A stretch of 64,000 nt of DNA from Prochlorococcus sp. MIT 0603 (GTDB lineage: Bacteria > Cyanobacteriota > Cyanobacteriia > PCC-6307 > Cyanobiaceae): positions 590,300-654,299 of the forward strand of contig NZ_JNAW01000002.1 in the NCBI RefSeq assembly GCF_000760215.1, in the 5' to 3' direction. A model generated the notes under the pieces. That model saw only the letters and a program-made list of their open reading frames with translations, ran no database searches and had not been told where the DNA came from. Below, one piece after another: positions 38,093 through 49,169 of this stretch. Position numbers and translations under genes: made by a program. The stretch's first letter is position 1. The number at the start of each line of letters is the position of its first letter.

Positions 38093-39679
38093 ATGTCGAA
38101 TAAAATTACATTTAAAGATAAGACTCTAAAACTTAGAGATGGAATAAAGCTTCGAGCAAAGCTCTGGATCCCACATGGGAAAGGCCCTTGGCCAGCTCTT
38201 GTCATGAGACAACCTTATGGGATGGATATAGCATCAACTGTTACCTATGCCCATCCATCATGGTGGGCTAATAATGGTTACCTGGTAGTTATTCAAGATG
38301 TTCGTGGGCAAGGAGAATCAGAAGGTGTGTTCAAAGGATTTAACCAAGAAAGAGCTGATACAACAGAAACTCATAAATGGGTGCGAGAACTCCCCGAATG
38401 CAATGGACTTTTAGGCACGTTTGGTTTTTCATATCAAGGTCTTACACAACTTTTAGCTGAGCCAGGCACTCCTCCTCCAGAATGTCTTGCACCAGCAATG
38501 ACAGGAATCAATGAAAGAGATCATTGGTGCTCAGAAGGTGGAGCATATTGGTGGCATATAGGTATATCTTGGGGGCTCCAATTAGCAGCACAGAAACTTC
38601 GCAAATCTAATAACTTAAAGGGATGGGAAGAAATAAGGGAGAGTATCGAATCCAAAAGCTATCTACGATATGGAAAAGAGCTTTTGAAAAAATATGATTC
38701 AAAGGGGATGGCCTATCAATGGCTAAAAGCTTCAAGCCAAGGAAATAATCAATGGATGGTTCATAAACCTTTAGATAGCTGGATAAAACAACCAATACTT
38801 TTAATTGGTGGTTGGTGGGACCCACACTTAAATGGAATTATAGAAATTTATAAAAGATCGATTGAAGCAGGAGGCGATCCTGAGATTCATATAGGACCTG
38901 CAACTCATCTTCAATGGTGGGAAGGATCAAATCAGTTGCAATTAGAATTTTTCAACCGTCACTTAAAAAAATCTCACACTTTGAAAGATAAGCCTCATAT
39001 AAACTTATGGAATTTAACCAACAAAAGCTGGGATGCAAAATCAAAAGCAGAAGAAATCTTCTCTACCCCAGAGCAATGGTCTGCTCAAAGTAATGGACTT
39101 GCATGTGCATCAACTAAAGAAGGAAAACTAGTAAGCAATAGAATAGGCAAAGGAAATATAATACTAGTCCACGACCCATGGAGACCTGTACCAGCAATAG
39201 GAGGTCACTTAAGTCCTACTCCTGGCGAAATTAACAGAGAACAAATTGATACCCGGGGTGATGTGGCAACATTTACAACTGATATATTTAATAAAGAAAA
39301 GTTTATAAATGGTCATCCAATATTTGAATTAGAAGCAAATTCAAATACCAAAGGCTTCGATTTGTTCATTTCTTTGTCGATAATATATAAATATGATTCT
39401 TCAGTAAACCAACTTTCGACGGGGGTTTGTCGAATATTAGGAAAAGATGCAAAGATCAAAACGAAAAGACAAGTAATCCTTCAGCCAATTCATGCTGTAT
39501 TTCCTAAGGGTTCACAAATGCGTATATCAATATCTGGTTCAGCATGGCCAGCAATTGCTATCAACCCTGGTTTGGCAGAAAAGCAATGTGAGGCACCAAG
39601 TCCTAATTGCCTAATAACAACAATTTTTTTAGATCTCTCTAAATCAAAGCTGAAGCTCAATCATATTTTTGACAAATAA
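38093..39679 (+). CDS. CocE/NonD family hydrolase
   Basis: This is a predicted serine hydrolase (X-Pro dipeptidyl-peptidase S15 / cocaine-esterase type) of 528 residues. The N-terminal fold has RQPYGMD and VIQDVRGQGESEG. The nucleophile elbow is GTFGFSYQG, the triad Asp lies in GGWWDPHLNG, and the His in IGPATHLQWW. A C-terminal jelly-roll domain (PAC-C type: GDVATFTTDIF, FDLFISLSII) follows. The natural substrate is unknown: possibly an ester or an acylated amino acid. No signal peptide is seen, although a small exported protein gene sits 7 bp upstream. Confidence 0.85.
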   Translation: MSNKITFKDKTLKLRDGIKLRAKLWIPHGKGPWPALVMRQPYGMDIASTVTYAHPSWWANNGYLVVIQDVRGQGESEGVFKGFNQERADTTETHKWVRELPECNGLLGTFGFSYQGLTQLLAEPGTPPPECLAPAMTGINERDHWCSEGGAYWWHIGISWGLQLAAQKLRKSNNLKGWEEIRESIESKSYLRYGKELLKKYDSKGMAYQWLKASSQGNNQWMVHKPLDSWIKQPILLIGGWWDPHLNGIIEIYKRSIEAGGDPEIHIGPATHLQWWEGSNQLQLEFFNRHLKKSHTLKDKPHINLWNLTNKSWDAKSKAEEIFSTPEQWSAQSNGLACASTKEGKLVSNRIGKGNIILVHDPWRPVPAIGGHLSPTPGEINREQIDTRGDVATFTTDIFNKEKFINGHPIFELEANSNTKGFDLFISLSIIYKYDSSVNQLSTGVCRILGKDAKIKTKRQVILQPIHAVFPKGSQMRISISGSAWPAIAINPGLAEKQCEAPSPNCLITTIFLDLSKSKLKLNHIFDK

Positions 39680-39734
39680 ATTCCCAATACCACCTTCGAT
39701 CAGATAAGCTCCAGAGTCTATATCCTTATTCGTT

Positions 39735-42017
39735 ATGTCAGCCGGCATTAGTATTGACTGGATGGTAGACGAAGGGAAAAAGCTTGCAGAATGCAAGAAT
39801 GATAATCCATTAGGAATACTTGGTCCTCAACCTTTTGAAGCGAAATGGGCCCTTAGAGTATGGATGCCAGAAGCTGATCAAGTCACACTAATTTTAAACA
39901 ATCAAGAAATTCCTTTAACAAATCCAAATCACCCTTGGGTTTTCGAAACATTGCTTGAAGAAAATCCTGGAAGCAATTATGAGGTAAAAGTTGAAAGAGG
40001 AGGTATCACACATTCTCAAAAGGATCCTTGGGCTTTTAGACACGAATGGATGGGAGAGATTGACAGGCATCTCTTTGCAGAAGGTAATCATCATCACATC
40101 TGGAGAAGGATGGGTGCTCACTCAACAACATTGGAAGGAATAGAAGGGGTAATATTTTGCCTTTGGGCCCCTAACGCACGAAGTGTTTCAGTTATAGGAG
40201 ACTTAAATTCATGGGATGGCAGGCATCATCCAATGCAACGCCGACTCGGTGGTATTTGGGAACTATTTATACCAGGCTTGAAAACAGGAGATTTATATAA
40301 ATATGAAATTCGTTCACAAGAAGGCCATTGTTATCAAAAGGCTGATCCTTATGGCTTCCAACATGAAGTTAGGCCTGCGCAAAGCTCAGTTATATCTTCT
40401 CTTGATCAATTCAACTGGAAAGATAAAAAATGGATGGATAAAAGAGACAAGACTGATCAACTTAACAAGCCAATATCTGTTTACGAAGCTCATTTAGGAA
40501 GTTGGAAGCATGCTTCAGTCAATGAGCCTTTTATTGATAAGAACTCAAACCCCAGAGAACCAGTACCTGCAGCAGACCTAAAACCAGGGAGCAGGTTCCT
40601 AACATACACAGAATTAACAGAACAACTTATTCCCTATGTAAAAGCTAGGGGTTTTACTCATATTGAATTAATGCCAATCTCAGAACATCCTTTTGATGGC
40701 TCTTGGGGGTATCAAGTAACAGGTTGGTATGCACCTACAAGTAGATATGGCTCACCAGATGAATTTCGCGCCTTTGTAGATAAATGTCATTCAGAAGGTA
40801 TTGGAGTGATTCTTGACTGGGTACCAGGACATTTTCCCAAAGACGAACATGGCCTAGCATTCTTTGATGGTTCTCATCTATATGAGCACTCTGATCCTCG
40901 TATAGGCGAGCATAAAGAATGGGGTACGTTAATCTTTAATTACAGTCGTAATGAGGTCAGAAACTTTCTTGTAGCAAATCTGATTTACTGGTTCGAACAA
41001 TTTCATATAGATGGCATAAGAGTTGATGCTGTAGCTTCAATGCTTTATAAGGACTATCTAAGACCAGAGGGCGAATGGATACCCAATGAAGATGGAGGAA
41101 ATGAAAACTTCGAGGCAGTTAATTTTTTACAACAAGCAAATCATGTTCTCTTTCAACATTTCCCAGGAGCACTATCAATAGCGGAAGAATCAACTACTTG
41201 GTCAGGAGTTACTAAGCCCACAGACATGGGTGGACTTGGATTTAACCTAAAATGGAATATGGGTTGGATGCACGATATGCTCGATTATTTTGAAATAGAT
41301 CCTTGGTTTAGACAATTTCATCAAAATAATGTCACTTTTTCAATTTGTTATAACTACACAGAAAATTTCATGCTTTCTCTTAGTCATGACGAAGTTGTTC
41401 ATGGGAAAAGCCATCTTCTTCATAAAATGCCAGGTGATGACTGGAAGAAATATGCCAATACCAGGGCATTACTCGCATACATGTGGACGCATCCTGGCAA
41501 AAAAACAATATTTATGGGTATGGAATTTGGCCAACGCCAAGAATGGAATGTATGGGACGATCTTCAGTGGGATTTATTAGAATACGATCCTCATAGAGGC
41601 ATTAGAAATCTAATAGATGATCTTAATTTATTATATAAATCTCAACCAGCATTATGGAGAGATGACTTCAAGGAATATGGATTCCAATGGATTGATTGCA
41701 AAGATAATAGCAACTCTGTTATTAGTTTTATGAGGAGAGAAAACTCAACAGGGCAATGGCTTATCATAGTTGCTAACTTTACTCCAGAGACTCATTCCAA
41801 CTATAGAGTTGGTGTGCCTATGGAAGGATATTACGAAGAAATATTCAATACTGACTCAGATAAGTATGGCGGATCAAATGTTGGAAACCTAGGAGGAAAG
41901 CAAAGTGAGCAATGGAATATACATGATTATGAAAATGCCATTGAATTATCCTTACCTCCTTTAAGCGTCATTGTTTTTAAACATACAAAAAAACAACAAC
42001 AAAAACAGCTTCGATGA
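39735..42017 (+). CDS. glgB: 1,4-alpha-glucan branching enzyme
   Basis: GlgB forms the alpha-1,6 branches of glycogen. It has 760 residues: an N-terminal extension, a CBM48 domain ([22 protein letters not shown]), a GH13 catalytic barrel with [16 protein letters not shown] (nucleophile Asp), SIAEEST (acid/base Glu) and LSHDEVVHG (transition-state Asp), and a C-terminal beta domain. It works with glgA elsewhere in the window (10255). It starts with ATG 55 bp after the hydrolase gene. Confidence 0.96.
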   Translation: MSAGISIDWMVDEGKKLAECKNDNPLGILGPQPFEAKWALRVWMPEADQVTLILNNQEIPLTNPNHPWVFETLLEENPGSNYEVKVERGGITHSQKDPWAFRHEWMGEIDRHLFAEGNHHHIWRRMGAHSTTLEGIEGVIFCLWAPNARSVSVIGDLNSWDGRHHPMQRRLGGIWELFIPGLKTGDLYKYEIRSQEGHCYQKADPYGFQHEVRPAQSSVISSLDQFNWKDKKWMDKRDKTDQLNKPISVYEAHLGSWKHASVNEPFIDKNSNPREPVPAADLKPGSRFLTYTELTEQLIPYVKARGFTHIELMPISEHPFDGSWGYQVTGWYAPTSRYGSPDEFRAFVDKCHSEGIGVILDWVPGHFPKDEHGLAFFDGSHLYEHSDPRIGEHKEWGTLIFNYSRNEVRNFLVANLIYWFEQFHIDGIRVDAVASMLYKDYLRPEGEWIPNEDGGNENFEAVNFLQQANHVLFQHFPGALSIAEESTTWSGVTKPTDMGGLGFNLKWNMGWMHDMLDYFEIDPWFRQFHQNNVTFSICYNYTENFMLSLSHDEVVHGKSHLLHKMPGDDWKKYANTRALLAYMWTHPGKKTIFMGMEFGQRQEWNVWDDLQWDLLEYDPHRGIRNLIDDLNLLYKSQPALWRDDFKEYGFQWIDCKDNSNSVISFMRRENSTGQWLIIVANFTPETHSNYRVGVPMEGYYEEIFNTDSDKYGGSNVGNLGGKQSEQWNIHDYENAIELSLPPLSVIVFKHTKKQQQKQLR

Positions 42018-42141
42018 CTCCCTCAAAATATATAAATCATGCAAGAAAGACCAAAAGGTGTGAAGAAGATGACCTTTAATCACTTTTCTTTAACTTTTAG
42101 AGCTGGCTGTAAAGTAAGTTTTGGGACTAACAATATCAAAG

Positions 42142-43197
42142 ATGACTGACTCTCTTCCATTGTTGCTCCGTGCTGCTCGGGGTGAATCAGTAAGCAGACC
42201 TCCTGTGTGGATGATGCGTCAAGCAGGAAGGTACATGAAAGTCTATAGAGACCTAAGGGATAGGCACCCTAGCTTTAGGGAGAGATCGGAAAACCCTGAT
42301 CTATCATATGAAATATCAATGCAACCTTTTCGTGAGTTCAAGCCAGATGGAGTAATACTCTTTTCAGACATCTTGACTCCACTTCCAGGAATGGGTATAG
42401 ATTTCGACATCGTGGAAAGTAAAGGTCCAATAATTAACGACCCAATACGTAATAAAGACCAAATCAATTCATTGAAACCCCTTGAACCAGAAGTTAATCT
42501 TCCATTTGTAGGAGAGGTATTAGGAAGGTTGCGAGAAAGTGTTAAAAATCAAGCTGCTGTTCTAGGTTTCGTTGGCGCTCCATGGACCCTTGCTGCATAT
42601 GTAGTTGAAGGAAAAAGCAGCAAAAACTATTCGATAATAAAAGCAATGGCATTTCAACAGCCAGAACTTTTACATGAATTATTAACTCATTTTGCAAAAT
42701 CTATTGCCACTTATTTGAGATATCAAATTGACTCAGGAGCACAAGTTGTTCAAATGTTTGACTCTTGGGCTGGACAATTAAGCCCAATAGACTATGACAC
42801 TTTTGCAGCTCCTTATCAAAAAATGGTTATAGAGCTTGTCAAGCAAACGCATCCTGATACACCAATGATCCTATATATTTCTGGTAGTGCTGGTGTTCTT
42901 GAAAGGATGGCGGCCACTGGAGTTGACATAATTTCTTTAGATTGGACTGTAGACATGGCAGATGGGTTATCTCGACTACCTACAAATATAGGCATACAAG
43001 GCAACGTAGATCCTGGTCTGCTTTTTGGATCCCCAGATATCATTCGCAAAAGAATTGTTGATACAGTGTTGAAAGCAAAAGGACGCCGTCACATATTAAA
43101 TCTCGGCCATGGGATACTTCCAGGTACCCCCGAAGAAAATGCAAGAGTATTCTTTGAAGCTGGGAAAAATGTAAATGAATTAATATCGAAGATTTGA
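42142..43197 (+). CDS. hemE: Uroporphyrinogen decarboxylase
   Basis: HemE converts uroporphyrinogen III to coproporphyrinogen III, on the path to both haem and chlorophyll. I start it at ATG 42142 ([15 protein letters not shown]), the usual N-terminus; a TTG at 42121 is in frame. 351 residues. [17 protein letters not shown] is the family signature, with [13 protein letters not shown] and the C-terminal [16 protein letters not shown] (His). The stop overlaps the downstream epimerase TTG by two or three bases, so they are coupled. Confidence 0.96.
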   Translation: MTDSLPLLLRAARGESVSRPPVWMMRQAGRYMKVYRDLRDRHPSFRERSENPDLSYEISMQPFREFKPDGVILFSDILTPLPGMGIDFDIVESKGPIINDPIRNKDQINSLKPLEPEVNLPFVGEVLGRLRESVKNQAAVLGFVGAPWTLAAYVVEGKSSKNYSIIKAMAFQQPELLHELLTHFAKSIATYLRYQIDSGAQVVQMFDSWAGQLSPIDYDTFAAPYQKMVIELVKQTHPDTPMILYISGSAGVLERMAATGVDIISLDWTVDMADGLSRLPTNIGIQGNVDPGLLFGSPDIIRKRIVDTVLKAKGRRHILNLGHGILPGTPEENARVFFEAGKNVNELISKI

Positions 43198-44192
43198 AAG
43201 AAACTAAGATTCTAATTACTGGAGCAAGTGGTTGCGTAGGCCAATATGTCTGTAATTGGCTTTTAAAAAATACACAAGCTGAATTACTTTTATGGCTAAG
43301 GGATCCAACTAAACTATCAGCTATAAATCCTAAGGACTCAAGAATTAAGCTATTAATAGGAGATTTAAGAAATCCTGAGATTTTCTCGACTTATTTAGCT
43401 CAAGCAACACATGTTGTTCATACAGCAACCGCATGGGGAGATGTAAAAAGAGCAAATGAAGTAAATTTAATTGCCGTTAATAAACTTATCTCATATCTCA
43501 ATCCAGATGTTCTTCAAAAATTTATCTATTTTTCGACAGCTAGTATATTAAACAAAAAACTTGAGCCACTAAATGAAGCAAGCAAATTTGGAACGGAGTA
43601 TATACAAACTAAAGCAAGATGTCTAGAACAACTAGAAGAAAACTACTTATCTAATAAAATAATTGCTGTTTTCCCAACCCTTGTATTTGGTGGCAAATTT
43701 GATAGCTCAGGAATATTCCCTGCCAGTTATTTAACTCAAGGTCTGAAAGAAGCCGTTAATTGGCTTTGGCTCGCAAAATGGTTTAAAGCCTATTCAAGAT
43801 TTCATTTCATCCATGCTGAGGATATTGCATTTATATGTGGTCAATTATTGAAAGATGAATCATTGCACTCATCAAATGAAAATGGGAAAAGCATTAAAAA
43901 ATTTGTTCTTGGTCAACCCTATTTGTCAATAGATCAGGCAATTTACACATTATTAAAATGGAGAGGGCAAAAAAGAGTATTTTCGTTCCCTTTATGGGCA
44001 TGGTTAATTGAATTATTGGTTGGTGTACTACCTCTTAAAATTACAAGCTGGGATCGTTTCAGTATCAAACAACGGCATTTTATTCACGAACCAGTTACTA
44101 GTCCTGAGGACTTTGGTGGAAAAAGTTTTGCAAAGTCATTAGATGAAATCCTTATGCATTCCGGATTACCAAAAGAAAAAAACCGATTTTAA
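43194..44192 (+). CDS. NAD-dependent epimerase/dehydratase (SDR)
   Basis: This is an extended short-chain dehydrogenase/reductase of 332 residues. It has the Rossmann motif [14 protein letters not shown], the catalytic Ser in FSTAS and YIQTK as the YxxxK active site. The substrate is unknown. Extended SDRs of this length act on nucleotide sugars or on sterol/isoprenoid-like substrates. It starts with TTG at 43194, overlapping the hemE TGA, so it is translationally coupled to hemE, but a role in haem metabolism cannot be shown. petE follows 18 bp downstream. Confidence 0.8.
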   Translation: MKETKILITGASGCVGQYVCNWLLKNTQAELLLWLRDPTKLSAINPKDSRIKLLIGDLRNPEIFSTYLAQATHVVHTATAWGDVKRANEVNLIAVNKLISYLNPDVLQKFIYFSTASILNKKLEPLNEASKFGTEYIQTKARCLEQLEENYLSNKIIAVFPTLVFGGKFDSSGIFPASYLTQGLKEAVNWLWLAKWFKAYSRFHFIHAEDIAFICGQLLKDESLHSSNENGKSIKKFVLGQPYLSIDQAIYTLLKWRGQKRVFSFPLWAWLIELLVGVLPLKITSWDRFSIKQRHFIHEPVTSPEDFGGKSFAKSLDEILMHSGLPKEKNRF

Positions 44193-44210
44193 GGTAATAT
44201 AGTTATAGAG

Positions 44211-44582
44211 ATGAAAAACCACATGTTTTCAATGATTCGATCGTTAATTGCAGCAAGCTTCGCTTTCCTTTTAGCACTTGTGTTTGGAGTAAGTTCAGTT
44301 CAAGCTAAAACAGTCGAAGTTAAGCTTGGAACAGATGCAGGAATGCTTGCTTTCGAACCCAGTTCAGTGACTATATCCACTGGTGATTCAGTCAAGTTTA
44401 TAAACAATAAGCTTGCTCCTCACAATGCAGTATTTGAAGGTCATGAAGAATTAAGTCATCCTGACCTTGCTTTTGCGCCTGGTGAATCATGGGAAGAGAC
44501 ATTCTCAACAGCAGGTACCTACAACTATTATTGCGAGCCACATAGAGGCGCCGGAATGGTAGGCAAGGTTGTTGTTAATTAA
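44211..44582 (+). CDS. petE: Plastocyanin
   Basis: Plastocyanin is the lumenal copper protein that carries electrons from cytochrome b6f to photosystem I. It has 123 residues: a signal peptide of about 32 residues ending VQA, then a mature cupredoxin of about 91 residues. The copper ligands are visible: His in LAPHNAVF, and Cys, His and Met in [15 protein letters not shown]. It starts with ATG. A TAATAT at 44195-44200 could be a -10 box, but that is weak. A strong hairpin terminator follows. Confidence 0.96.
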   Translation: MKNHMFSMIRSLIAASFAFLLALVFGVSSVQAKTVEVKLGTDAGMLAFEPSSVTISTGDSVKFINNKLAPHNAVFEGHEELSHPDLAFAPGESWEETFSTAGTYNYYCEPHRGAGMVGKVVVN

Positions 44583-44603
44583 TTAATTTCAAATACCATA
44601 AAG

Positions 44604-44635
44604 AAGCTGGTTAATTTCTATTAACCAGTTTTTTT
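44604..44635 (+). terminator. Intrinsic terminator of petE
   Basis: A perfect 9-bp inverted repeat, CTGGTTAAT (44607-44615) and ATTAACCAG (44620-44628), with a four-base loop TTCT, is followed immediately by seven T (44629-44635). It starts 22 bp after the petE stop. This is the clearest terminator in the window. It supports petE being transcribed as a short, highly expressed unit and separates it from clpB. Confidence 0.9.
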
Positions 44636-44827
44636 ATGCAAAATCAACGTAATGACTTTTCAACCAATAAATTCTTGAATAACAGCATTTAAGTCTGAAA
44701 GGCAATTGTTTATATATTCGTAAAGAAAACCGAACTAATAGAAGTTTTCCGATCAATACGTATCGGTTTACCCAATATATAAATTCTATCAAACGAAGAT
44801 AATCAGATTAAACATGTATTTTATATT

Positions 44828-47419
44828 ATGATTGAAATAAAAACAGAGAATTTTACAGATTCAGCTTGGGCTTGTATAGTTTCTGCCCAAGATAAAGCTA
44901 TAGGATCCTTTCATCAATATATTGAGACTGAGCATCTATTATCAGCAATACTTTCAACAAGTGAGCTCGCCAGTAAAATTATAGGGATAACTTCTACAAA
45001 GAAATTAATTGAAGCAATAAGTGATTTTATAAAGTCCCAACCAAGGATGAAAGATAAGCCTAAGGAGTTATTTATTGGGAAAGCACTTCAAAAAACAATG
45101 AATATTGCTAACGAAATAAAAGTATCCTTCAAAGATGATTTCATATCAATAGAGCATCTAGTACTTTCTCTATTAAAAGATGATAGATGTTGCAAAAACA
45201 TGTTCGCTAATGAAAAAATAGATGAAAATCATTTAGTAGAAAAAATTCATGAGATCAGGGGAGAACATAAAGTGACTACAAAAAACCCTGAAAACAATTA
45301 TGAATCCCTTAAAAAGTATGGACGAGATTTAACAAAGGAAGCAAGAGAAGGATCACTAGATCCTGTAATAGGAAGAGATGAGGAGATTCGTCGCACAATA
45401 CAAATACTAAGCAGAAGAACAAAAAACAATCCTGTACTTATAGGAGAACCTGGGGTTGGCAAAACTGCAATAGTTGAAGGGTTAGCGCAAAGAATAATAA
45501 ACAAAGACATCCCATCTGCCTTGCAAAATCGTCAAATCATCTCCCTTGACATGGGTTCACTTATTGCAGGAGCAAAATACAGAGGGGAATTTGAAGAGAG
45601 ATTAAAAGCCGTTTTAAAAGAGGTAACTTCATCTCAAGGACAAATTATTTTGTTTATCGATGAAATTCATACAGTTGTAGGAGCTGGTGCAACTGGGGGT
45701 TCTATGGATGCCAGCAATCTTCTAAAGCCAATGCTTGCAAGAGGAGAACTTAGATGCATAGGAGCAACAACAATCTCAGAGCATCGTGAACACATTGAAA
45801 AAGACGCAGCTTTAGAAAGACGCTTCCAACAAGTACTTATAAATGAACCTTCAATTGAAGACACAATTTCTATACTTAGAGGCCTTAAAGAAAGGTATGA
45901 AGTTCATCATGGAGTAAGAATCTCAGACAATGCTCTTGTTGCAGCTGCAGTTTTGAGTAATAGGTATATATCAGAAAGATTTCTACCTGACAAAGCTATT
46001 GATCTGATAGACGAATCTGCCTCAAAATTAAAAATGGAGATTACTTCTAAACCAGAAGAAGTTGATGAGATAGATAGAAAAATAATTCAATTACAAATGG
46101 AAAAGCTCTCTCTAAATAGAGAATATGATTCGACAAGTAAAAACAAACTTATTGAGATAGAGGAAGATTTAGAGGGCTTAATCAAAGCACAGGATTCTTT
46201 AACGAAGCAATGGCAAAAAGAGAAGGCCTCTATAAAGGCCCTTTCAGAAATTAAGGAGGAAATAGAGAGAGTTCAACTTCAAATAGATAAAGCAAAAAGG
46301 AATTACGATTTAAATTGTGCAGCAGAACTTGAGTATGGGAAATTAAGTTCCCTACAAAAGAAATTAAATCAAACAGAAACTAATTTACTTGCTGATGATA
46401 ATAATAGAGGGAGGAAATCTCTACTCAGGGAAGAAGTAACAGAAAACGATATAGCTGAGGTTATAGCAAAATGGACTTCAATCCCTGTTACAAAACTCAC
46501 CACTTCTGAATCACTAAAACTATTAAATCTTGAAGAGACTTTGAATCTAACTGTCATAGGACAAGAGGAAGCTGTAAGAGTAACTTCAAACGCAATTCAT
46601 CGCTCAAGAACAGGTGTTGGAGATCCTGAAAAACCAATAGCAAGTTTCTTATTTCTTGGGCCCACAGGCGTAGGAAAAACACAATTATCTAAATCATTGG
46701 CTTTTGAATTGTTTGATAGCAAAAAAGCAATAATTCGAATTGACATGTCTGAATATATGGAAAAGCATTCAGTAAGTAGACTAATTGGAGCTCCTCCTGG
46801 ATATATTGGTTACGAATCAGGAGGTCAATTATCTGAAGCTGTTAGAAAAAACCCTTATTCAGTAATCTTATTTGATGAAATTGAAAAAGCACATGGAGAT
46901 GTTTTAAATATACTTCTACAAATTCTAGATGAAGGGAGGGTTACTGATAACCAAGGCAAAGTAATAAATTTTAGAAATACAATAATTATCCTTACAAGCA
47001 ATATTGGAAGTCAAGAAATATTAGAAATGCAAGAAAACAAAAAACAATCAATTGAACTAGAAAGAGCAATAAGATCAAGATTGAAAAAGTCATTTAAACC
47101 TGAGTTTCTGAACCGATTAGACGAGCAAATTATATTTAAAAGTCTAAACAGAGAAGATCTATTTAAGATTGTGGAATTACAGTTAAAAAGAATAGTCAAA
47201 AGATTAAGTAAGCTTGACTTGAATTTAACCTTCTCAGAGGAATCTGTATATTGGATTAGCAAAAAAGGCTATGATAATATTTACGGAGCAAGGCCTGTTA
47301 AACGTGTTATTCAAACAGAAGTAGAAAATCGTCTGGCTAAAATACTACTTAGAAACAAAGCTATAGCTAATAATACAATTAGAATAGATGTAATAAATAA
47401 TAAGCTAACTCTTATATAA
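44828..47419 (+). CDS. clpB: ClpB-type AAA+ disaggregase
   Basis: ClpB is an ATP-driven hexameric chaperone that works with DnaK to rescue aggregated proteins. It has 863 residues: a Clp-N repeat domain (about 1-145), AAA1 with Walker A GEPGVGKT (206-213) and [12 protein letters not shown], a coiled-coil middle domain (about 405-530), and AAA2 with Walker A GPTGVGKT (611-618), FDEIEKAH and the sensor/arginine region [10 protein letters not shown]. The coiled-coil and lack of an IGF loop distinguish it from ClpC. Cyanobacteria often hold two ClpB paralogues; which one this is cannot be decided here. No CIRCE element was noticed in the 192 bp between the petE terminator and its start. Confidence 0.93.
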   Translation: MIEIKTENFTDSAWACIVSAQDKAIGSFHQYIETEHLLSAILSTSELASKIIGITSTKKLIEAISDFIKSQPRMKDKPKELFIGKALQKTMNIANEIKVSFKDDFISIEHLVLSLLKDDRCCKNMFANEKIDENHLVEKIHEIRGEHKVTTKNPENNYESLKKYGRDLTKEAREGSLDPVIGRDEEIRRTIQILSRRTKNNPVLIGEPGVGKTAIVEGLAQRIINKDIPSALQNRQIISLDMGSLIAGAKYRGEFEERLKAVLKEVTSSQGQIILFIDEIHTVVGAGATGGSMDASNLLKPMLARGELRCIGATTISEHREHIEKDAALERRFQQVLINEPSIEDTISILRGLKERYEVHHGVRISDNALVAAAVLSNRYISERFLPDKAIDLIDESASKLKMEITSKPEEVDEIDRKIIQLQMEKLSLNREYDSTSKNKLIEIEEDLEGLIKAQDSLTKQWQKEKASIKALSEIKEEIERVQLQIDKAKRNYDLNCAAELEYGKLSSLQKKLNQTETNLLADDNNRGRKSLLREEVTENDIAEVIAKWTSIPVTKLTTSESLKLLNLEETLNLTVIGQEEAVRVTSNAIHRSRTGVGDPEKPIASFLFLGPTGVGKTQLSKSLAFELFDSKKAIIRIDMSEYMEKHSVSRLIGAPPGYIGYESGGQLSEAVRKNPYSVILFDEIEKAHGDVLNILLQILDEGRVTDNQGKVINFRNTIIILTSNIGSQEILEMQENKKQSIELERAIRSRLKKSFKPEFLNRLDEQIIFKSLNREDLFKIVELQLKRIVKRLSKLDLNLTFSEESVYWISKKGYDNIYGARPVKRVIQTEVENRLAKILLRNKAIANNTIRIDVINNKLTLI

Positions 47420-47443
47420 AAACTAATTTTTATATCGTAGCTC

Positions 47444-48205
47444 TTAAGAAGGCAAGATATCTAGACTGAATCTATAGCCCTGTTGACGAACTGTTGTTAT
47501 ACCTCCACCATCACCAAGACCAGCTTGTTCTAGTTTTCTTCTTAATGTAAGCACTTGAGTATCCACTGACCTTGGTCCCCCACTAAATGGTGGCCAAGCC
47601 ATTCTCAAAAGTTCATGTCTGCTACGAACCATTCCTGGGGGCATGAGCAAAGCACATAGAAGTGCGAATTCCCTAGGGCTAAGCTCAACGGGCTTTTCTC
47701 TTAATGTCACTTGTCTAAGCAACAAATGAACCTCTAAGGGGCCAACTGTTACTCGTTCTTGAAGACCTATACGTCCTCTCTTTAATAGAGTTCTACAGCG
47801 TGCAGCCAACTCTTCAAGGCCAAATGGCTTCCTCATAACATCATCAGCACCATCATCCAAAAGGCCAACCAATGTTTCTACTCCTGTCCTGGCTGTAAGT
47901 ACCATTACTGGGCAGCCTAATTGTTGACCTAAATTTAAAGCAGAACTTTTTTCTAGCAATTCTGCACTTACTAAAAGATCAGGAGATTGATCTCTACATA
48001 AATCAATAGCTTCAACAACTGAACCTACCGCCGCGGCTAGATGTCCATCTTGTCTAAGTCTCTGAACAAGAACTGTCCTTAGTGTGGGATGAGGTTCTAC
48101 TACAAGAATTCGTGAAGGGCTCTGTGCAGTTGGCTGGAGGGGATTAGCAGCTAATGAGGGCTGCGCACTTTGCTCATCAGAAAGTAGATCTGGAGTTAAT
48201 GTCAC
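47444..48205 (-). CDS. OmpR-type response regulator with a degenerate receiver
   Basis: This 253-residue protein has a receiver-like domain (about 31-140) and a C-terminal winged-helix DNA-binding domain (about 150-250: LSPREFALLCALL, SVDTQVLTLRRKLEQ, TTVRQQGYRF). The phosphoacceptor Asp is missing: the segment that should read like LLD reads LLVSAE, with A81 at that site. The acidic pocket reads VVEPHP, so only one acidic residue remains. The conserved Thr (T104) and Lys (K126) persist. It may act without phosphorylation, as known for some orphan regulators such as NblR. The start is GTG. The gene looks GC-richer than its neighbours. Confidence 0.85.
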   Translation of the reverse strand: MTLTPDLLSDEQSAQPSLAANPLQPTAQSPSRILVVEPHPTLRTVLVQRLRQDGHLAAAVGSVVEAIDLCRDQSPDLLVSAELLEKSSALNLGQQLGCPVMVLTARTGVETLVGLLDDGADDVMRKPFGLEELAARCRTLLKRGRIGLQERVTVGPLEVHLLLRQVTLREKPVELSPREFALLCALLMPPGMVRSRHELLRMAWPPFSGGPRSVDTQVLTLRRKLEQAGLGDGGGITTVRQQGYRFSLDILPS

Positions 48206-48279
48206 AGGCCAAAATGAATTTGAATTAAGATAACGAATTAAGCGTCCAACTGTAAGAAATACCTAAATATCATCGCAAA

Positions 48280-48552
48280 ATGACATTACAAGAATTTCAG
48301 GACCCTGCATCTATAAGACATTTTCAGTCAATATGTGATGCATGTCAGGAACTTATTAACAGTTTTCATACACCTACAGAATTGAAATTCTATACGGATG
48401 GGTACTTACACGCCTTAAGAAAAGCAAGAAGTATTCCCCTGAAAGACCAAGAAACACTAGAAAAGCTTGTGGAGAGATGGGTTCTTGATCCCTCAAGCTT
48501 CATAGGGCCAGATGGTGATATGAATAACCTCTATCACCCAAAACAGAAGTGA
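48280..48552 (+). CDS. DUF6761-type small cyanobacterial protein
   Basis: A 90-residue soluble protein with ELKFYTDGYLHALRKAR and LVERWVLDPSSFIGP, resembling the DUF6761 family of cyanobacteria. No signal peptide or membrane helix is seen. The function is unknown. It starts with ATG, is divergent from the response regulator (74 bp gap), and its end lies 5 bp from the end of the convergent glutaredoxin gene. Confidence 0.7.
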   Translation: MTLQEFQDPASIRHFQSICDACQELINSFHTPTELKFYTDGYLHALRKARSIPLKDQETLEKLVERWVLDPSSFIGPDGDMNNLYHPKQK

Positions 48553-48557
48553 TTTAC

Positions 48558-48890
48558 TTAAGAAGCTAGAGCAATTTCAATCTTTTCTCTTAACTCTCCA
48601 GAGTTATACATTTCAATCAAAATATCAGATCCTCCTAAAAACTCCCCCTTCAAATAGACCTGAGGGATAGTTGGCCAATTTGAATATTCTTTTATTCCTT
48701 GTCTGATTTCACTATCAGAAAGAACATCAAAAGTTTCAAATTGAATGCCAAGCGAAGTTAAAATCTGTACTACATTATTTGAGAAGCCACATTGAGGCAT
48801 CAATTTATTACCCTTCATAAATACCATTACTGGATTTGAATTGATTAATTCTTCAATTCTTGAAGGTGTGTCCATATTCATGAAAATCAT
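48558..48890 (-). CDS. grxD: Monothiol glutaredoxin (CGFS type)
   Basis: This is a Grx4/Grx5-type monothiol glutaredoxin of 110 residues that binds and transfers iron-sulfur clusters with glutathione. The CGFS active site is in [31 protein letters not shown] (the cis-Pro TVP-like segment) and the C-terminal GGSDI are visible. The ATG at 48890 overlaps the upstream BolA stop (ATGA), so the two are translationally coupled. Later ATGs (encoding MNMDTPS or MDTPS) are alternative starts. Confidence 0.92.
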   Translation of the reverse strand: MIFMNMDTPSRIEELINSNPVMVFMKGNKLMPQCGFSNNVVQILTSLGIQFETFDVLSDSEIRQGIKEYSNWPTIPQVYLKGEFLGGSDILIEMYNSGELREKIEIALAS

Positions 48891-49120
48891 CCAGGTGTAG
48901 AGGTTTTCAAAGCCAATGCATGAATGGCTTCACTGGCAAGCTCTTTTTGAAGAGCTTTATAGATCATTTGATGTTGCTGGACTCTAGATAATCCTACAAA
49001 AGCCGATGAAACAACATCAACTTGCAAATGATCTCCACCCCCACTTATATCCTCTACTCTAACTTGAGCATCTGGGATAGAGTCTTGGATAGAAGAAACT
49101 AATTCGTCAGGGTCAACCAT
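48887..49120 (-). CDS. bolA: BolA-family protein
   Basis: BolA proteins pair with monothiol glutaredoxins to form [2Fe-2S] heterodimers involved in iron-sulfur delivery or iron sensing. I start it at ATG 49120 ([20 protein letters not shown]), giving 77 residues; the open frame runs back to 49156. The motif [20 protein letters not shown] and the [12 protein letters not shown] helix with its conserved His are visible. The stop overlaps the grxD ATG by four bases, so the pairing is also genomic. Confidence 0.88.
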   Translation of the reverse strand: MVDPDELVSSIQDSIPDAQVRVEDISGGGDHLQVDVVSSAFVGLSRVQQHQMIYKALQKELASEAIHALALKTSTPG

Positions 49121-49169
49121 AAAAAAATCATACCTCCTAATAAAAATTAAAATCAACTATTAATTAAAA

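Noticed and set aside
42040-42085. Possible hairpin (AAAGGT...ACCTTT) between glgB and hemE
   Set aside because: The stem is six bases with a 12-base loop and no clean T-tract, too weak to call a terminator.
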